DNA of 64,000 bases from NCBI RefSeq assembly GCF_005954645.2, contig NZ_CP040695.2, forward strand, positions 1,240,001 to 1,304,000. Direction: 5' to 3'. Made by a program: the position numbers and the translations under genes. This document shows positions 21,376-30,205 of the stretch, in pieces. Within the stretch, counting starts at the first letter, position 1, and each line of letters opens with the position of its first letter. The stretch comes from Nocardioides sp. S-1144. Lineage in GTDB: Bacteria; Actinomycetota; Actinomycetes; Propionibacteriales; Nocardioidaceae. The notes beneath the pieces are model-generated. The model made no database searches, had not been told where the DNA came from, and saw only the letters and a program-made list of their open reading frames with translations.

Positions 21376-21885
21376 ATGTCTGAGAACACCACCGAGGTCA
21401 CCGAGGTCGAGGAGACCTTCGAGACCGACGAGTCCGGCGTTGCCTACACGTCCGAGAGCGCCGCTGGCGCCGACACCCCGGCCCGCCCGGCCACCATCGC
21501 CCCGGCCGCCGCGACCGGTCGCCGCAAGGAGGCCGTCGCCCGCGTGCGGATCGTCCCCGGCACCGGCAACTTCCGGATCAACGGCCGCACGATGGACTCC
21601 TACTTCCCCAACAAGCTGCACCAGCAGGTGGTCAACGAGCCGTTCGCCGCCCTGCAGCTCGAGGGTCGCTTCGACGTCATCGCCCGCATCCACGGCGGCG
21701 GCATCACCGGTCAGGCCGGCGCGCTGCGCCTCGGCATCGCCCGGTGCCTGAACGAGATCGACCTCGAGACCAACCGCGCCACGCTCAAGAAGGCCGGTCT
21801 GCTGACCCGCGACTCGCGCGTCATCGAGCGCAAGAAGGCCGGTCTCAAGAAGGCCCGCAAGGCGCCCCAGTTCAGCAAGCGCTGA
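21376..21885 (+). CDS. rpsI: 30S ribosomal protein S9
   Basis: A 169-residue S9. The core starts at [16 protein letters not shown] near residue 47 and ends in the basic tail [12 protein letters not shown] that reaches the ribosomal P site. An acidic, low-complexity N-terminal extension of about 45 residues ([20 protein letters not shown]) precedes it, as in other high-GC actinobacteria. It follows rplM in the same operon. Confidence 0.96.
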   Translation: MSENTTEVTEVEETFETDESGVAYTSESAAGADTPARPATIAPAAATGRRKEAVARVRIVPGTGNFRINGRTMDSYFPNKLHQQVVNEPFAALQLEGRFDVIARIHGGGITGQAGALRLGIARCLNEIDLETNRATLKKAGLLTRDSRVIERKKAGLKKARKAPQFSKR

Positions 21886-21930
21886 TCGCCGGCCGCGGCG
21901 CTGGTCCCCAGCACCGCGGCGGCACCCACA

Positions 21931-21972
21931 TCGGTCGGCGGCCCGCTCCGGGCCGCCGACCGACGTGCTTTT
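21931..21972 (+). terminator. Rho-independent terminator of rplM-rpsI
   Basis: A perfect 15-bp stem (TCGGTCGGCGGCCCG and its complement at 21949-21963) with the loop CTC is followed by CGTGCTTTT. It lies 46 bases after rpsI and 32 bases before the glmM start. Confidence 0.85.
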
Positions 21973-22003
21973 CGACCGCTGTCAGCATGGGAGAACGATC
22001 CTG

Positions 22004-23353
22004 ATGACCCGCATCTTCGGAACCGACGGCGTCCGCGGCCTGGCCAACGGGCTCCTGACCGCCGAGCTCGCGCTCGACCTCGGCGTCGCGGCCGCGCGCG
22101 TCCTGGTCGACCGCGGCGACTACTCCGGCCCGCGCCCGCTCGCGGTCGTCGGCCGCGACACCCGCATCTCCGGGCAGTTCCTCGAGCACGCGGTCGTCGC
22201 CGGGCTGGCCTCGGCCGGCGTCGACGTCCTGCGCCTGCGGGTGCTGCCGACCCCCGGCGTCGCCTACTTCACCGACGCCCTCGGCGCCGACGTCGGCGTC
22301 GTCATCAGCGCCTCCCACAACGCGATGCCCGACAACGGCATCAAGTTCCTCGCCCGCGGCGGCGTCAAGCTCGACGACGCCCTCGAGCGCGAGATCGAGG
22401 CGCACCTCGGGCAGGAGTGGGACCGCCCCACCGGCGGCGACGTCGGCCGCGTGCGCCCCTACGCGCCCACGGTGGAGGAGTACGCCGCCCACCTGGCCCG
22501 CACCCTCGACGGCACCATCGGCCCGCTGCGCGTCGTCCTCGACTGCGCGCACGGCGCGGCCAGCGACGTCGGGCCGCGCGCCTTCGCCGACGCCGGCATC
22601 GAGGTCGTCACCATCGGTGCCGAGCCCGACGGGCTCAACATCAACGACGGCTACGGCTCCACCCACCTCGACCGGCTGCAGCGCGCCGTCGTCGACCACG
22701 GCGCGCACGCCGGTTTCGCCGTCGACGGCGACGCCGACCGGTGCCTGGCCGTCGACGCCACCGGCGCCGTCGTCGACGGTGACCAGATCCTCGCGATCCT
22801 GGCGCTGGCCCTGCGCGACGCCGGCCGGCTGGTCGACGACACCGTGGTCGCGACCGTGATGAGCAACCTCGGCTTCGTCAGGGCGATGACCGACGCGGGC
22901 ATCGTCGTGCGCCAGACCGGCGTGGGGGACCGCTACGTGCTCGAGGACATGAACGCCGGCGGCTACAACCTCGGCGGCGAGCAGTCCGGCCACGTCATCA
23001 TGCGCGACCACGCCACCACCGGCGACGGCGTCCTGACCGCCCTGCACGTGCTGCAGCGGATGGTCACCACCGGCCGCTCGCTGCGCGACCTCGCCGCCGT
23101 GGTGACCCGCTTCCCGCAGGTGCTGGTCAACGTGCCCGGCGTCGACAAGGCGCGCTGCAGCACCGACGAGGTGCTCGCCGCCGCGGTGGCCGCCGAGGAG
23201 GCCGCGCTGGGCGAGGAGGGCCGGGTGCTGCTGCGCCCCTCGGGCACCGAGCCGCTGGTGCGGGTGATGGTCGAGGCCGCCACGCAGGAGCGGGCCGACG
23301 ACGTCGCCCACCGCCTCGCCGACGTCGTCCGGGAGCGGCTCAGCCTGTCGTAG
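22004..23353 (+). CDS. glmM: Phosphoglucosamine mutase
   Basis: A 449-residue enzyme that interconverts glucosamine-6-phosphate and glucosamine-1-phosphate for UDP-GlcNAc and peptidoglycan synthesis. The start [15 protein letters not shown], the phosphoserine loop [15 protein letters not shown] (active serine ~104), metal loop DGDADR, sugar loop GEQSGH and phosphate loop [12 protein letters not shown] are all present. GGGAG lies upstream of the ATG at 22004. It follows the ribosomal operon, a conserved actinobacterial order. GlmS, which supplies its substrate, is encoded at 27843. Confidence 0.97.
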   Translation: MTRIFGTDGVRGLANGLLTAELALDLGVAAARVLVDRGDYSGPRPLAVVGRDTRISGQFLEHAVVAGLASAGVDVLRLRVLPTPGVAYFTDALGADVGVVISASHNAMPDNGIKFLARGGVKLDDALEREIEAHLGQEWDRPTGGDVGRVRPYAPTVEEYAAHLARTLDGTIGPLRVVLDCAHGAASDVGPRAFADAGIEVVTIGAEPDGLNINDGYGSTHLDRLQRAVVDHGAHAGFAVDGDADRCLAVDATGAVVDGDQILAILALALRDAGRLVDDTVVATVMSNLGFVRAMTDAGIVVRQTGVGDRYVLEDMNAGGYNLGGEQSGHVIMRDHATTGDGVLTALHVLQRMVTTGRSLRDLAAVVTRFPQVLVNVPGVDKARCSTDEVLAAAVAAEEAALGEEGRVLLRPSGTEPLVRVMVEAATQERADDVAHRLADVVRERLSLS

Positions 23354-23394
23354 GCGCGGACCCGTACCTGGCCCCCTGACCCCGGGCCCGGTCG

Positions 23395-23400
23395 TAGGGT
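23395..23400 (+). promoter_or_regulatory. -10 hexamer for leaderless GNAT mRNA
   Basis: TAGGGT lies eight bases before the ATG at 23409 with no ribosome site between. Confidence 0.55.
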
Positions 23401-23408
23401 GGGCGCCT

Positions 23409-24434
23409 ATGAGCGGCGACGGGATCCAGGTCCTCGGCTTCCCGGTGACCAGCACGCCGTTCCTGCACGCCTGGTGGCACGTCGCGCTGTGGTCGCGCGA
23501 GCACGTCCGCCTCGACACCTTCCCCGCCTGGCCGGACGCCCAGCGGCACTGGACGACGCCCCACCCCGACCGCGAGCAGCACCACCTGCTCGCCCGGCGC
23601 GACGGCGAGCCGGTCGGCGCCGCCTCCGTGAGCACCGTCGGCCGCGACAACCCGCACCTGGCGTTCCTGGAGGTCTACTGCCTGCCCGGCAGCCGCCGCC
23701 TCGGCGTCGGCACGGCGCTCCTGCGCGAGGCCGAGCACCTGGCCCTCGGGCTGGGCCGCCGCACCCTCCTGGCCGAGACGATCGCGCCGCCGGGACAGGA
23801 GAGCCCGGGACTGGCCTTCGCCGGGGCGCACGGCTACCGGCGGGCCGGCCTGGAGGAGAAGAAGAGCGTCGACCTGGCCGCCACCGAGCACCTGTGGGAC
23901 GACGTCGACGCCGAGGTCGCCGGGCCTTCGGGCGGCCACGACGTGCTCTGGTGGGGCGACACCACGCCCGAGGACCAGGTCGAGCGGGTCTGCGCCCTCT
24001 ACACGCGCTTCCTCGGGGAGATCCCGCTCGGGGACGTCGACCTCCGACCCGAGACCTGGGACGCCGAGCGGCTCCGCGCCGCCGAGGCCCACCAGGCCGC
24101 CGTCGGCCGGCAGCGCCTGCTCGTCGCCGCGCGGGCCCCCGACGGGAGCCTGGTCGGCTACAGCGAGGCCGTCCGCGCGCTCGCCGCCCCGCACCGCTGC
24201 GGCATCTCCGGCACCCTGGTGCTGCCCGAGCACCGCGGGCACGCCCTCGGTCTCGCCCTCAAGGTGCGGCTGCACCGCCTCGTGCGCGAGCAGTGGCCCG
24301 ACTGCGCCACGGTGCTGACCGGCAACGCCGGCGGCAACGCCGCGATGAACGCCGTCAACGACCGGCTCGGCTACGTCGCGGTCGAGGACGGCCACGAGCT
24401 CCAGAAGGTGCTCCCGGCACCCCCGTCCGGCTGA
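23409..24434 (+). CDS. Two-domain GNAT acetyltransferase
   Basis: A 341-residue double GNAT. The first domain shows LEVYCLPGSRRLGVGTALLREAE. The second shows LVLPEHRGHALGLALKVRLHR and ends GNAGGNAAMNAVNDRLGYV. Length and C-terminal pattern match the protein at 6011, so the two are likely paralogues of the mycothiol-synthase-like group. TAGGGT eight bases upstream supports the ATG. Substrate unknown. Confidence 0.88.
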   Translation: MSGDGIQVLGFPVTSTPFLHAWWHVALWSREHVRLDTFPAWPDAQRHWTTPHPDREQHHLLARRDGEPVGAASVSTVGRDNPHLAFLEVYCLPGSRRLGVGTALLREAEHLALGLGRRTLLAETIAPPGQESPGLAFAGAHGYRRAGLEEKKSVDLAATEHLWDDVDAEVAGPSGGHDVLWWGDTTPEDQVERVCALYTRFLGEIPLGDVDLRPETWDAERLRAAEAHQAAVGRQRLLVAARAPDGSLVGYSEAVRALAAPHRCGISGTLVLPEHRGHALGLALKVRLHRLVREQWPDCATVLTGNAGGNAAMNAVNDRLGYVAVEDGHELQKVLPAPPSG

Positions 24435-24452
24435 CCGGGGGGCGGCGCCCAA

Positions 24453-24458
24453 TATCCT
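24453..24458 (+). promoter_or_regulatory. -10 hexamer for leaderless FKBP mRNA
   Basis: TATCCT lies seven bases before the ATG at 24466, again without a ribosome site. Confidence 0.55.
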
Positions 24459-24465
24459 CGGCGCC

Positions 24466-25014
24466 ATGTCCCACACCGCTGCCCGGTCCCGCCGAGTCCT
24501 CCGAGTCGTCGCCGCGCCGGCGCTCGTGCTGAGCCTCGCCCTCTCCCTCACCGCGTGCGGCGGGGACGACGACGAGGACCAGACGGCGTCCGACACCACG
24601 GGCGAGACGTCGGGTGACTGGGCGCCCGCGATCGAGACGAACGAGGAGGGCGACGTCACGGGTCTCGACTTCTCCGGCACCGCCGAGCCCGGCGACGAGC
24701 TCGAGGTGCGGGTCGTCGAGGAGGGCGACGGCGCGGAGGTCACCGCCGGCCAGACGATCCAGGCCGACTACTGGGGCCAGGGCTACGGCACCGAGGAGCC
24801 CTTCGACGAGAGCTACAGCCGCGAGCCGTTCACCGCGCAGATCGGCGTCGGCCAGCTGATCCAGGGCTGGGACCAGGGCCTGGTGGGCGTGCCGGTCGGC
24901 AGCCGCGTGCTGCTCGCCATCCCGCCGGACCTCGGCTACGGCGACCAGGACCAGCCGGGCATCCCCGGCGGCTCGACGCTGTACTTCGTGCTGGACATCC
25001 TCAGCGCCGCCTGA
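24466..25014 (+). CDS. FKBP-type peptidyl-prolyl isomerase lipoprotein
   Basis: A 182-residue exported lipoprotein. A basic N-terminus and hydrophobic stretch end in the lipobox LSLTAC (Cys ~27), followed by an acidic linker. The FKBP domain fills residues ~80-182: VTAGQTIQADYWGQGYGTEEPFDESY, FTAQIGVGQLIQGWDQGLVGVPVGSRVLLAIPP and GIPGGSTLYFVLDI. It would help prolyl isomerisation of secreted proteins. Its stop overlaps the ATG of the ABC ATPase by one base, hinting at translational coupling to the exporter. Confidence 0.93.
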   Translation: MSHTAARSRRVLRVVAAPALVLSLALSLTACGGDDDEDQTASDTTGETSGDWAPAIETNEEGDVTGLDFSGTAEPGDELEVRVVEEGDGAEVTAGQTIQADYWGQGYGTEEPFDESYSREPFTAQIGVGQLIQGWDQGLVGVPVGSRVLLAIPPDLGYGDQDQPGIPGGSTLYFVLDILSAA

Positions 25015-25958
25015 TGGCCGGGACCGCCCCGGCGGTCGCCGCCCCCTCGCTGGCGGTCGCCGGACTCACGAAGACCTTCGGGCCGGTGCGCGCCGTCGAC
25101 GACCTGACCTTCGAGGTGCGCCCCGGCGCCGTGACCGGGTTCCTCGGCCCGAACGGCGCCGGCAAGACCACGACGCTGCGGATGCTGCTGGGGCTGGCGA
25201 CACCGACGTCCGGCAGCACCCGGGTCGGTGACCGCCCGTACGCCGCGCACCCCCAGCCCGCGCGGGTCGTCGGTGCCGCCCTCGAGGCCACCGGGTTCCA
25301 CCCCGGCCGCACCGGCCTGGGGCACCTGCAGGTCTACGCGCCGCAGGTCGGGGCCGACCTCGACCGGTGCCACGAGCTCCTCGAGACCGTGGGGCTCACG
25401 GCGGCGGCCGGACGTCGCGTCGGGCAGTACTCGATGGGCATGCGGCAGCGCCTCGGGCTCGCGACCGCGCTGCTCGGCGACCCGCCCTGCCTCGTGCTCG
25501 ACGAGCCGACCAACGGGCTCGACCCCGAGGGCATCCGGTGGCTGCGGACCCTGCTGCGCGGCTTCGCGGCCGAGGGTCGCACCGTGCTGGTCTCCAGCCA
25601 CCTCCTGGGCGAGGTCCAGAACACCGTCGACGACGTCGTGGTCATCGTCCGCGGCCGCCTCGTGCACGCCTCGTCGCTGGCCGACCTGGCCGCGCTGGCC
25701 GAGCCGGGCGCCTACGTGGTCTCACCGACCGCCGACGCCGTCGCCGACCTGGCCCGGCGGGAGGGCTGGTCGGTGCGGGCGCACGAGCGCGGGCTCGTGG
25801 TCGACGGCGTCACCGCGGGCGCGGTGGGCGCGGCGGCGCACCGCGACGGCGTCGAGCTGCACGAGCTCACGCCGCGGGGCACCGACCTGGAGGACGTCTT
25901 CCTCCGGCTCACCGCGAGCGGGCACGACCTCGCCGGGCCGCCGGGAGCAGCCCGGTGA
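25014..25958 (+). CDS. ABC transporter ATP-binding protein
   Basis: A 314-residue ABC ATPase of the drug/lipid exporter type (two-gene, ATPase plus permease). It has Walker A GPNGAGKTTT, the signature YSMGMRQRLGLATALLG (SMGMRQR in place of LSGGQ), Walker B CLVLDEPTNGLDPEG and the H-loop VLVSSHLLGE. The C-terminal 100 residues follow the usual DrrA-like pattern. It overlaps both neighbours and works with the permease encoded next. Confidence 0.93.
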   Translation: MAGTAPAVAAPSLAVAGLTKTFGPVRAVDDLTFEVRPGAVTGFLGPNGAGKTTTLRMLLGLATPTSGSTRVGDRPYAAHPQPARVVGAALEATGFHPGRTGLGHLQVYAPQVGADLDRCHELLETVGLTAAAGRRVGQYSMGMRQRLGLATALLGDPPCLVLDEPTNGLDPEGIRWLRTLLRGFAAEGRTVLVSSHLLGEVQNTVDDVVVIVRGRLVHASSLADLAALAEPGAYVVSPTADAVADLARREGWSVRAHERGLVVDGVTAGAVGAAAHRDGVELHELTPRGTDLEDVFLRLTASGHDLAGPPGAAR

Positions 25959-26758
25959 GGGCCGCGCTCCGGTCCGAGCTCCGCAAGCTCCTGAGCACGC
26001 GGCTGTGGTGGGTGCTGCTGCTGGCGATGGCCGCCTACCTGGTCTTCATCGGCGCCACCCTCGGGCTCGCGCTCGCCCTCGGCGGCGACGTCGGGGAGTC
26101 GGGCGGCGCGCCGGTCCTCGGCGGGGTCGCCGCCGCCACCACCGTCTACAGCCTGGTCAGCGCAATCGGCTACGTCTTCCCGCTGGTCGTCGGCAGCCTC
26201 GCCGTGACCACCGAGTTCCGCCACCACACGATCACCCAGACCCTGCTGGCCGAGCCGCGGCGCGGCGTCCTGCTGGCGGCCAAGCTGCTGGCGACCGTGC
26301 CGGTCGGCTTCCTGTACGGCGTCGTCGGGGCCCTCGCGATCGTGCTCGGCGGCGCCCCGGCGCTCGCGGTCGCGGGCGACGGGGCGTTCCTGACCGACGG
26401 CGACGTCGTGCAGGTCCTGCTCCTCGACGTCCTGGTCACCGTGCTGTGGGCCCTGCTCGGCGCGGCGTTCGGCCTGCTCGTCACCCAGCAGGTGGCCGCG
26501 ATCGTGGTGATCCTGGCCTTCACCCAGTTCGTCGAGCCCGTCGTGCGGCTCGCGCTCGGTGCGGTCGACGCGCTCGCCGGCGTCGCGGCGTTCCTGCCCG
26601 GCGCCGCCGCGGACGCCCTGATCGGGGCCAGCTTCTTCGGCGAGCTGGGGTCGGGCGACCTGCTCCCGCGGTGGGCCGGGGCGCTGGTGCTGCTGGCCTA
26701 CATCGCCGGGTTCGCGACGATCGGCCGGCTCACGACGCTGCGCCGCGACGTCGCCTGA
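25955..26758 (+). CDS. ABC transporter permease
   Basis: A 267-residue ABC-2-type permease with about six membrane helices (LWWVLLLAMAAYLVFIGATL, then VYSLVSAIGYVFPLVVGSLAV, LLATVPVGFLYGVVGALAIVL, VLLLDVLVTVLWALLGAAFGL, VAAIVVILAFTQFVEPVV and WAGALVLLAYIAGFATIG). The conserved TTEFRHHTITQTLLAEPRR loop matches gene-pair exporters. The GTG overlaps the ATPase stop. Cargo unknown. Confidence 0.9.
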   Translation: MRAALRSELRKLLSTRLWWVLLLAMAAYLVFIGATLGLALALGGDVGESGGAPVLGGVAAATTVYSLVSAIGYVFPLVVGSLAVTTEFRHHTITQTLLAEPRRGVLLAAKLLATVPVGFLYGVVGALAIVLGGAPALAVAGDGAFLTDGDVVQVLLLDVLVTVLWALLGAAFGLLVTQQVAAIVVILAFTQFVEPVVRLALGAVDALAGVAAFLPGAAADALIGASFFGELGSGDLLPRWAGALVLLAYIAGFATIGRLTTLRRDVA

Positions 26759-26780
26759 GCGACGACGGCGGTCGGCTCAG
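26755..26780. terminator. Small hairpin spanning two convergent stop codons
   Basis: CTGAGC (26755-26760) and GCTCAG (26775-26780) pair around a 14-base loop, taking in the TGA stops of both the permease and coaA. A weak bidirectional terminator is possible. Confidence 0.35.
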
Positions 26781-27775
26781 AGCTTGCGGAGCCGGACGTA
26801 GCGCACCGAGTGGTCGCGGTCCTTGCGCATCACGAGCGTCGCGCGCGACCGGGTCGGCAGGATGTTCTGCACCAGGTTGGGGCCGTTGATGGTCGCCCAG
26901 ATGCGCTCGGCCTCGGCGACGGCCTCGTCGTGGGTGAGCTCGGCGTACTTCGAGAAGTAGGAGTCGGGGTCGCGGAACGCCGTCTCGCGCAGCCGCAGGA
27001 ACCGTGAGACGTACCAGTCGCGGATCTTGTCGCGGCCGGCGTCGACGTAGATGGAGAAGTCGAAGAAGTCGCTCAGCGTCAGCCCGGCGCTGCCGTCGTC
27101 GCGGACCCGGGCCGGCTGGAGGACGTTGAGGCCCTCGATGATGACGATGTCGGGCCGCTTGATGGTGATCCGCTCGTCGGGCACGACGTCGTAGACCAGG
27201 TGGGAGTAGGTCGGGGCCTCGACCTCGTCGCGGCCGGACTTGATGTCGACGACGAACCGCAGCAGCGCGCGCCGGTCGTAGGACTCCGGGAACCCCTTGC
27301 GCTGCAGGAGCCCGCGCCGCTCGAGCTCGGCGTTCGGGTAGAGGAAGCCGTCGGTGGTGACGAGGGCGACGTTGGGGTGCTCGGGCCAGTGGGCCAGCAT
27401 CTGCTGCAGCACCCGCGCGGTGGTCGACTTGCCCACGGCCACCGAGCCCGCGAGCCCGATCACGAACGGCGTGCGGGGCGGCGTCGTCTGGTGGAGGAAC
27501 CGCTCCTGGTCGCGGTGCAGCTGACCGGCCGAGCCGACGTACAGGCTGAGCAGCCGCGACAGCGGGAGGTAGACCTCCTCGACCTCGCGCAGGTCGAGGG
27601 AGTCGCCCAGCCCGCGCAGCGTGCGGACCTCGTCGGCGCTCAGGGGGCTCTCGGTCTCGTGCGCGAGGGCGGCCCAGGCGCTGCGGTCGAGCTCGATGTA
27701 GGGCGAGGACTCCCGCGCCGCCTCCCGCCCCAGCGGGTCGGTGTCATGGCGCCGACCGGCACCCGCGTGGGACAT
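26777..27775 (-). CDS. coaA: Type I pantothenate kinase
   Basis: A 332-residue P-loop kinase that phosphorylates pantothenate, the first step of CoA synthesis. It has Walker [64 protein letters not shown] and the FDFSIYVDA motif. AAGAAT seven bases before the ATG suggests leaderless expression. It is divergent from glmS across 67 bp, so the two promoters are packed back to back. Confidence 0.96.
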   Translation of the reverse strand: MSHAGAGRRHDTDPLGREAARESSPYIELDRSAWAALAHETESPLSADEVRTLRGLGDSLDLREVEEVYLPLSRLLSLYVGSAGQLHRDQERFLHQTTPPRTPFVIGLAGSVAVGKSTTARVLQQMLAHWPEHPNVALVTTDGFLYPNAELERRGLLQRKGFPESYDRRALLRFVVDIKSGRDEVEAPTYSHLVYDVVPDERITIKRPDIVIIEGLNVLQPARVRDDGSAGLTLSDFFDFSIYVDAGRDKIRDWYVSRFLRLRETAFRDPDSYFSKYAELTHDEAVAEAERIWATINGPNLVQNILPTRSRATLVMRKDRDHSVRYVRLRKL

Positions 27776-27782
27776 GGCGGCG

Positions 27783-27788
27783 ATTCTT
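27783..27788 (-). promoter_or_regulatory. -10 hexamer of leaderless coaA
   Basis: Minus-strand AAGAAT lies seven bases before the coaA ATG, inside the 67-bp gap shared with glmS. Confidence 0.5.
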
Positions 27789-27828
27789 GCAGCAGCCGTG
27801 CCTGCCGGAGGCGGCAGTCCGTCTCTCG

Positions 27829-27834
27829 TAGGCT
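27829..27834 (+). promoter_or_regulatory. -10 hexamer of leaderless glmS
   Basis: TAGGCT lies eight bases before the glmS ATG. There is no room for a glmS ribozyme or other long leader, unlike the Bacillus gene. Confidence 0.6.
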
Positions 27835-27842
27835 GGCGCGCT

Positions 27843-29699
27843 ATGTGCGGAATCGTGGGTTACGTCGGACCGAAGCAGGCCCAGGACGTCGTGGTCGAGG
27901 GGTTGCGGCGGCTCGAGTACCGGGGCTACGACTCGGCCGGGGTCGCGCTCGTGATCCCCGGCGGGGCGTCGGGCGTGATCGCCGAGGCCAAGAAGGCCGG
28001 CAAGCTGGCCAACCTCGAGAAGGTGATCGCCGACAGCACGCTGCCGCCGTCGCACACCGGGATCGGGCACACCCGCTGGGCGACGCACGGGGCGCCGACC
28101 GACGCCAACGCCCACCCGCACCTGGGGAGCGAGCGCCGGGTCGCGCTGGTGCACAACGGCATCATCGAGAACTTCGCCGAGCTGCGCACCCGCCTCGAGG
28201 ACGACGACCACGTGCTGCTGTCGGAGACCGACACCGAGGTCGCAGCCCACCTGCTCGAGCTCGCGGTGGCCGCCGGCGCCGACCTGACGACGGCGATGCA
28301 GCAGGTCTGCCGCCGGCTCGAGGGCGCCTTCACCCTGGTGGCCGTCGACGCCCACGACCCCGACCGGGTGGTCGCGGCGCGGCGCAACTCGCCCCTGGTC
28401 GTCGGCGTGGGGGAGGGCGAGCACTTCCTGGGCTCCGACGTCGCGGCGTTCATCGAGCACACCCGCGAGGCGCTCGAGCTCGGCCAGGACCAGGTCGTCA
28501 CCATCACCCGTGACGCCGTCGCGATCACCGACTTCGACGGCCGCCCCGGCGAGGGACGGGCCTACCACGTCGACTGGGACCTCTCGGCCGCCGAGAAGGA
28601 CGGCCACGACTGGTTCATGCGCAAGGAGATCTTCGAGCAGCCCCGCGCCGTGGCCGACTCGCTGCTGGGCCGGCGCTCGACGTCCGGGCTGCTCCAGCTC
28701 GACGAGATGCGGCTCTCCGACGACGAGATCCGCGACATCGACAAGATCATCATCATCGCCGCCGGCACCTCGTTCTACGCCGGCATGGTCGCGAAGTACG
28801 CCATCGAGCACTGGACGCGGATCCCGGTCGAGGTCGAGCTCAGCTCGGAGTTCCGCTACCGCGACCCGATCCTCGACCACTCGACCCTCGTCGTCGCGAT
28901 CAGCCAGTCCGGCGAGACCGCCGACACCCTGCAGGCGATCCGGCACGCGCGCTCGCAGCGCTCCAAGGTCCTCGCGATCTGCAACACCAACGGCTCGACC
29001 ATCCCGCGCGAGTCCGACGCGGTCATCTACACCCACGCCGGGCCCGAGATCGGCGTCGCCTCGACCAAGGGGTTCCTGACCCAGCTGGTCGCCTGCTACC
29101 TGCTCGCGCTCTACGTCGCCCAGGTCAAGGGCACCCGCTTCGGCGACGAGATCGAGGAGGTGATGAGCCAGCTCGAGGCGATGCCCGACCACATCGCGAC
29201 GGTGCTCGCCGGCGCCGAGCAGGTCTACGACCTCGCGCGCGCCCACACCGGCACCCGCTCGGTCCTCTTCCTGGGTCGGCACGCCGGCTACCCCGTCGCG
29301 CTCGAGGGCGCGCTCAAGCTCAAGGAGATCGCCTACCTGCACGCCGAGGGCTTCGCCGCCGGCGAGCTCAAGCACGGCCCGATCGCCCTGGTCGAGCAGG
29401 GGCTGCCGGTGCTGTGCGTCGTCCCGCCCCGCGGGCGCGACCAGCTGCACGAGAAGATGATCTCCGGCATCCAGGAGGTCCGGGCCCGCGGCGCGCAGAC
29501 CATCTGCCTGGCCGAGGAGGGCGACACCCGGATCGAGCCGTACGCCGACGTCCTCATCCGGCTGCCGAAGGTGCCGGTGCTGCTCCAGCCGCTGGTCGCC
29601 GTCGTCCCGCTCCAGCTCTTCGCCTGCGAGCTCGCCACCGCGCTCGGCCACGACGTCGACCAGCCGCGCAACCTGGCCAAGTCAGTCACGGTCGAGTGA
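27843..29699 (+). CDS. glmS: Glutamine-fructose-6-phosphate aminotransferase (isomerizing)
   Basis: A 618-residue GlmS that makes glucosamine-6-phosphate from fructose-6-phosphate and glutamine. The N-terminal nucleophile Cys follows the initiator Met ([11 protein letters not shown]). The glutaminase half has [18 protein letters not shown] and LVHNGIIEN. Two SIS sugar isomerase domains follow, with [35 protein letters not shown] and the C-terminal [13 protein letters not shown]. It supplies GlmM, encoded 4.5 kb upstream. Confidence 0.97.
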   Translation: MCGIVGYVGPKQAQDVVVEGLRRLEYRGYDSAGVALVIPGGASGVIAEAKKAGKLANLEKVIADSTLPPSHTGIGHTRWATHGAPTDANAHPHLGSERRVALVHNGIIENFAELRTRLEDDDHVLLSETDTEVAAHLLELAVAAGADLTTAMQQVCRRLEGAFTLVAVDAHDPDRVVAARRNSPLVVGVGEGEHFLGSDVAAFIEHTREALELGQDQVVTITRDAVAITDFDGRPGEGRAYHVDWDLSAAEKDGHDWFMRKEIFEQPRAVADSLLGRRSTSGLLQLDEMRLSDDEIRDIDKIIIIAAGTSFYAGMVAKYAIEHWTRIPVEVELSSEFRYRDPILDHSTLVVAISQSGETADTLQAIRHARSQRSKVLAICNTNGSTIPRESDAVIYTHAGPEIGVASTKGFLTQLVACYLLALYVAQVKGTRFGDEIEEVMSQLEAMPDHIATVLAGAEQVYDLARAHTGTRSVLFLGRHAGYPVALEGALKLKEIAYLHAEGFAAGELKHGPIALVEQGLPVLCVVPPRGRDQLHEKMISGIQEVRARGAQTICLAEEGDTRIEPYADVLIRLPKVPVLLQPLVAVVPLQLFACELATALGHDVDQPRNLAKSVTVE

Positions 29700-29730
29700 T
29701 GACGCCCTCGCCCGCGACCGGGAGCACGCC

Positions 29731-30084
29731 GTGGCCGTGATCGGCGTCGGCATCGACGTGTGCGACCTCGACCGGTTCGCCGCCTCGATGGAGCGGACGC
29801 CGGGCCTGCGCGACCGGCTCTTCACCCCGGCCGAGGCCGCCCGCCCGCTGGCCTCGCTCGCGGCCCGGTTCGCCGCGAAGGAGGCCCTCGCCAAGGCCCT
29901 CGGCGCCCCGGCCGGCCTCGCCTGGCACGACGCCGAGGTGTTCTCCGAGGAGTCCGGCCGACCCCGCTTCGACCTCCGCGGCACCGTCCGCGCCCGCGCC
30001 GACCAGCTCGGCGTCGTCCACGTGCACGTCTCGCTCTCCCACGACGCCGGCATCGCCTCCGCCGTCGTCGTCCTGGAGTCGTAG
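29731..30084 (+). CDS. acpS: Holo-[acyl-carrier-protein] synthase
   Basis: A 117-residue AcpS that transfers phosphopantetheine from CoA to acyl carrier protein. It has the [13 protein letters not shown] start, [15 protein letters not shown] and [21 protein letters not shown] seven bases upstream favours the GTG at 29731 over the GTG at 29737. It lies 31 bases after glmS in the conserved order glmS-acpS-nnr-alr. Carrier domains of synthetases such as that at 13966 usually need a larger Sfp-type enzyme, which is not in this window. Confidence 0.94.
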   Translation: MAVIGVGIDVCDLDRFAASMERTPGLRDRLFTPAEAARPLASLAARFAAKEALAKALGAPAGLAWHDAEVFSEESGRPRFDLRGTVRARADQLGVVHVHVSLSHDAGIASAVVVLES

Positions 30085-30091
30085 CCCGGGT

Positions 30092-30183
30092 GGGATTTCC
30101 CCGGTCGACCGGGGAAGTCTGAACTGGGGGGCCGGGATATCGGCCGACAAGTTCAGGGATCCCCGGTCGACCGGGGAAATCCC
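30092..30183. repeat. Compound palindromic repeat, copy B (92 bp)
   Basis: Outer arms of 24 bases (30092-30115 and 30160-30183) are complementary, and each is itself palindromic around CCCCGGTCGACCGGGG. The middle is a 38-bp hairpin bounded by CTGAAC (30119-30124) and GTTCAG (30151-30156). Copy A lies at 12384-12446. Here it separates two genes on the same strand, ten bases before the nnr promoter hexamer. Confidence 0.85.
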
Positions 30184-30193
30184 GGCCACTGGC

Positions 30194-30199
30194 TACGGT
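30194..30199 (+). promoter_or_regulatory. -10 hexamer of leaderless nnr
   Basis: TACGGT lies six bases before the nnr ATG and eleven bases after the compound palindrome. Confidence 0.55.
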
Positions 30200-30205
30200 G
30201 GGCGG

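Noticed and set aside
27776-27842. glmS ribozyme/riboswitch
   Set aside because: The gap to divergent coaA is only 67 bp and a -10 hexamer lies eight bases before glmS, leaving no leader RNA.
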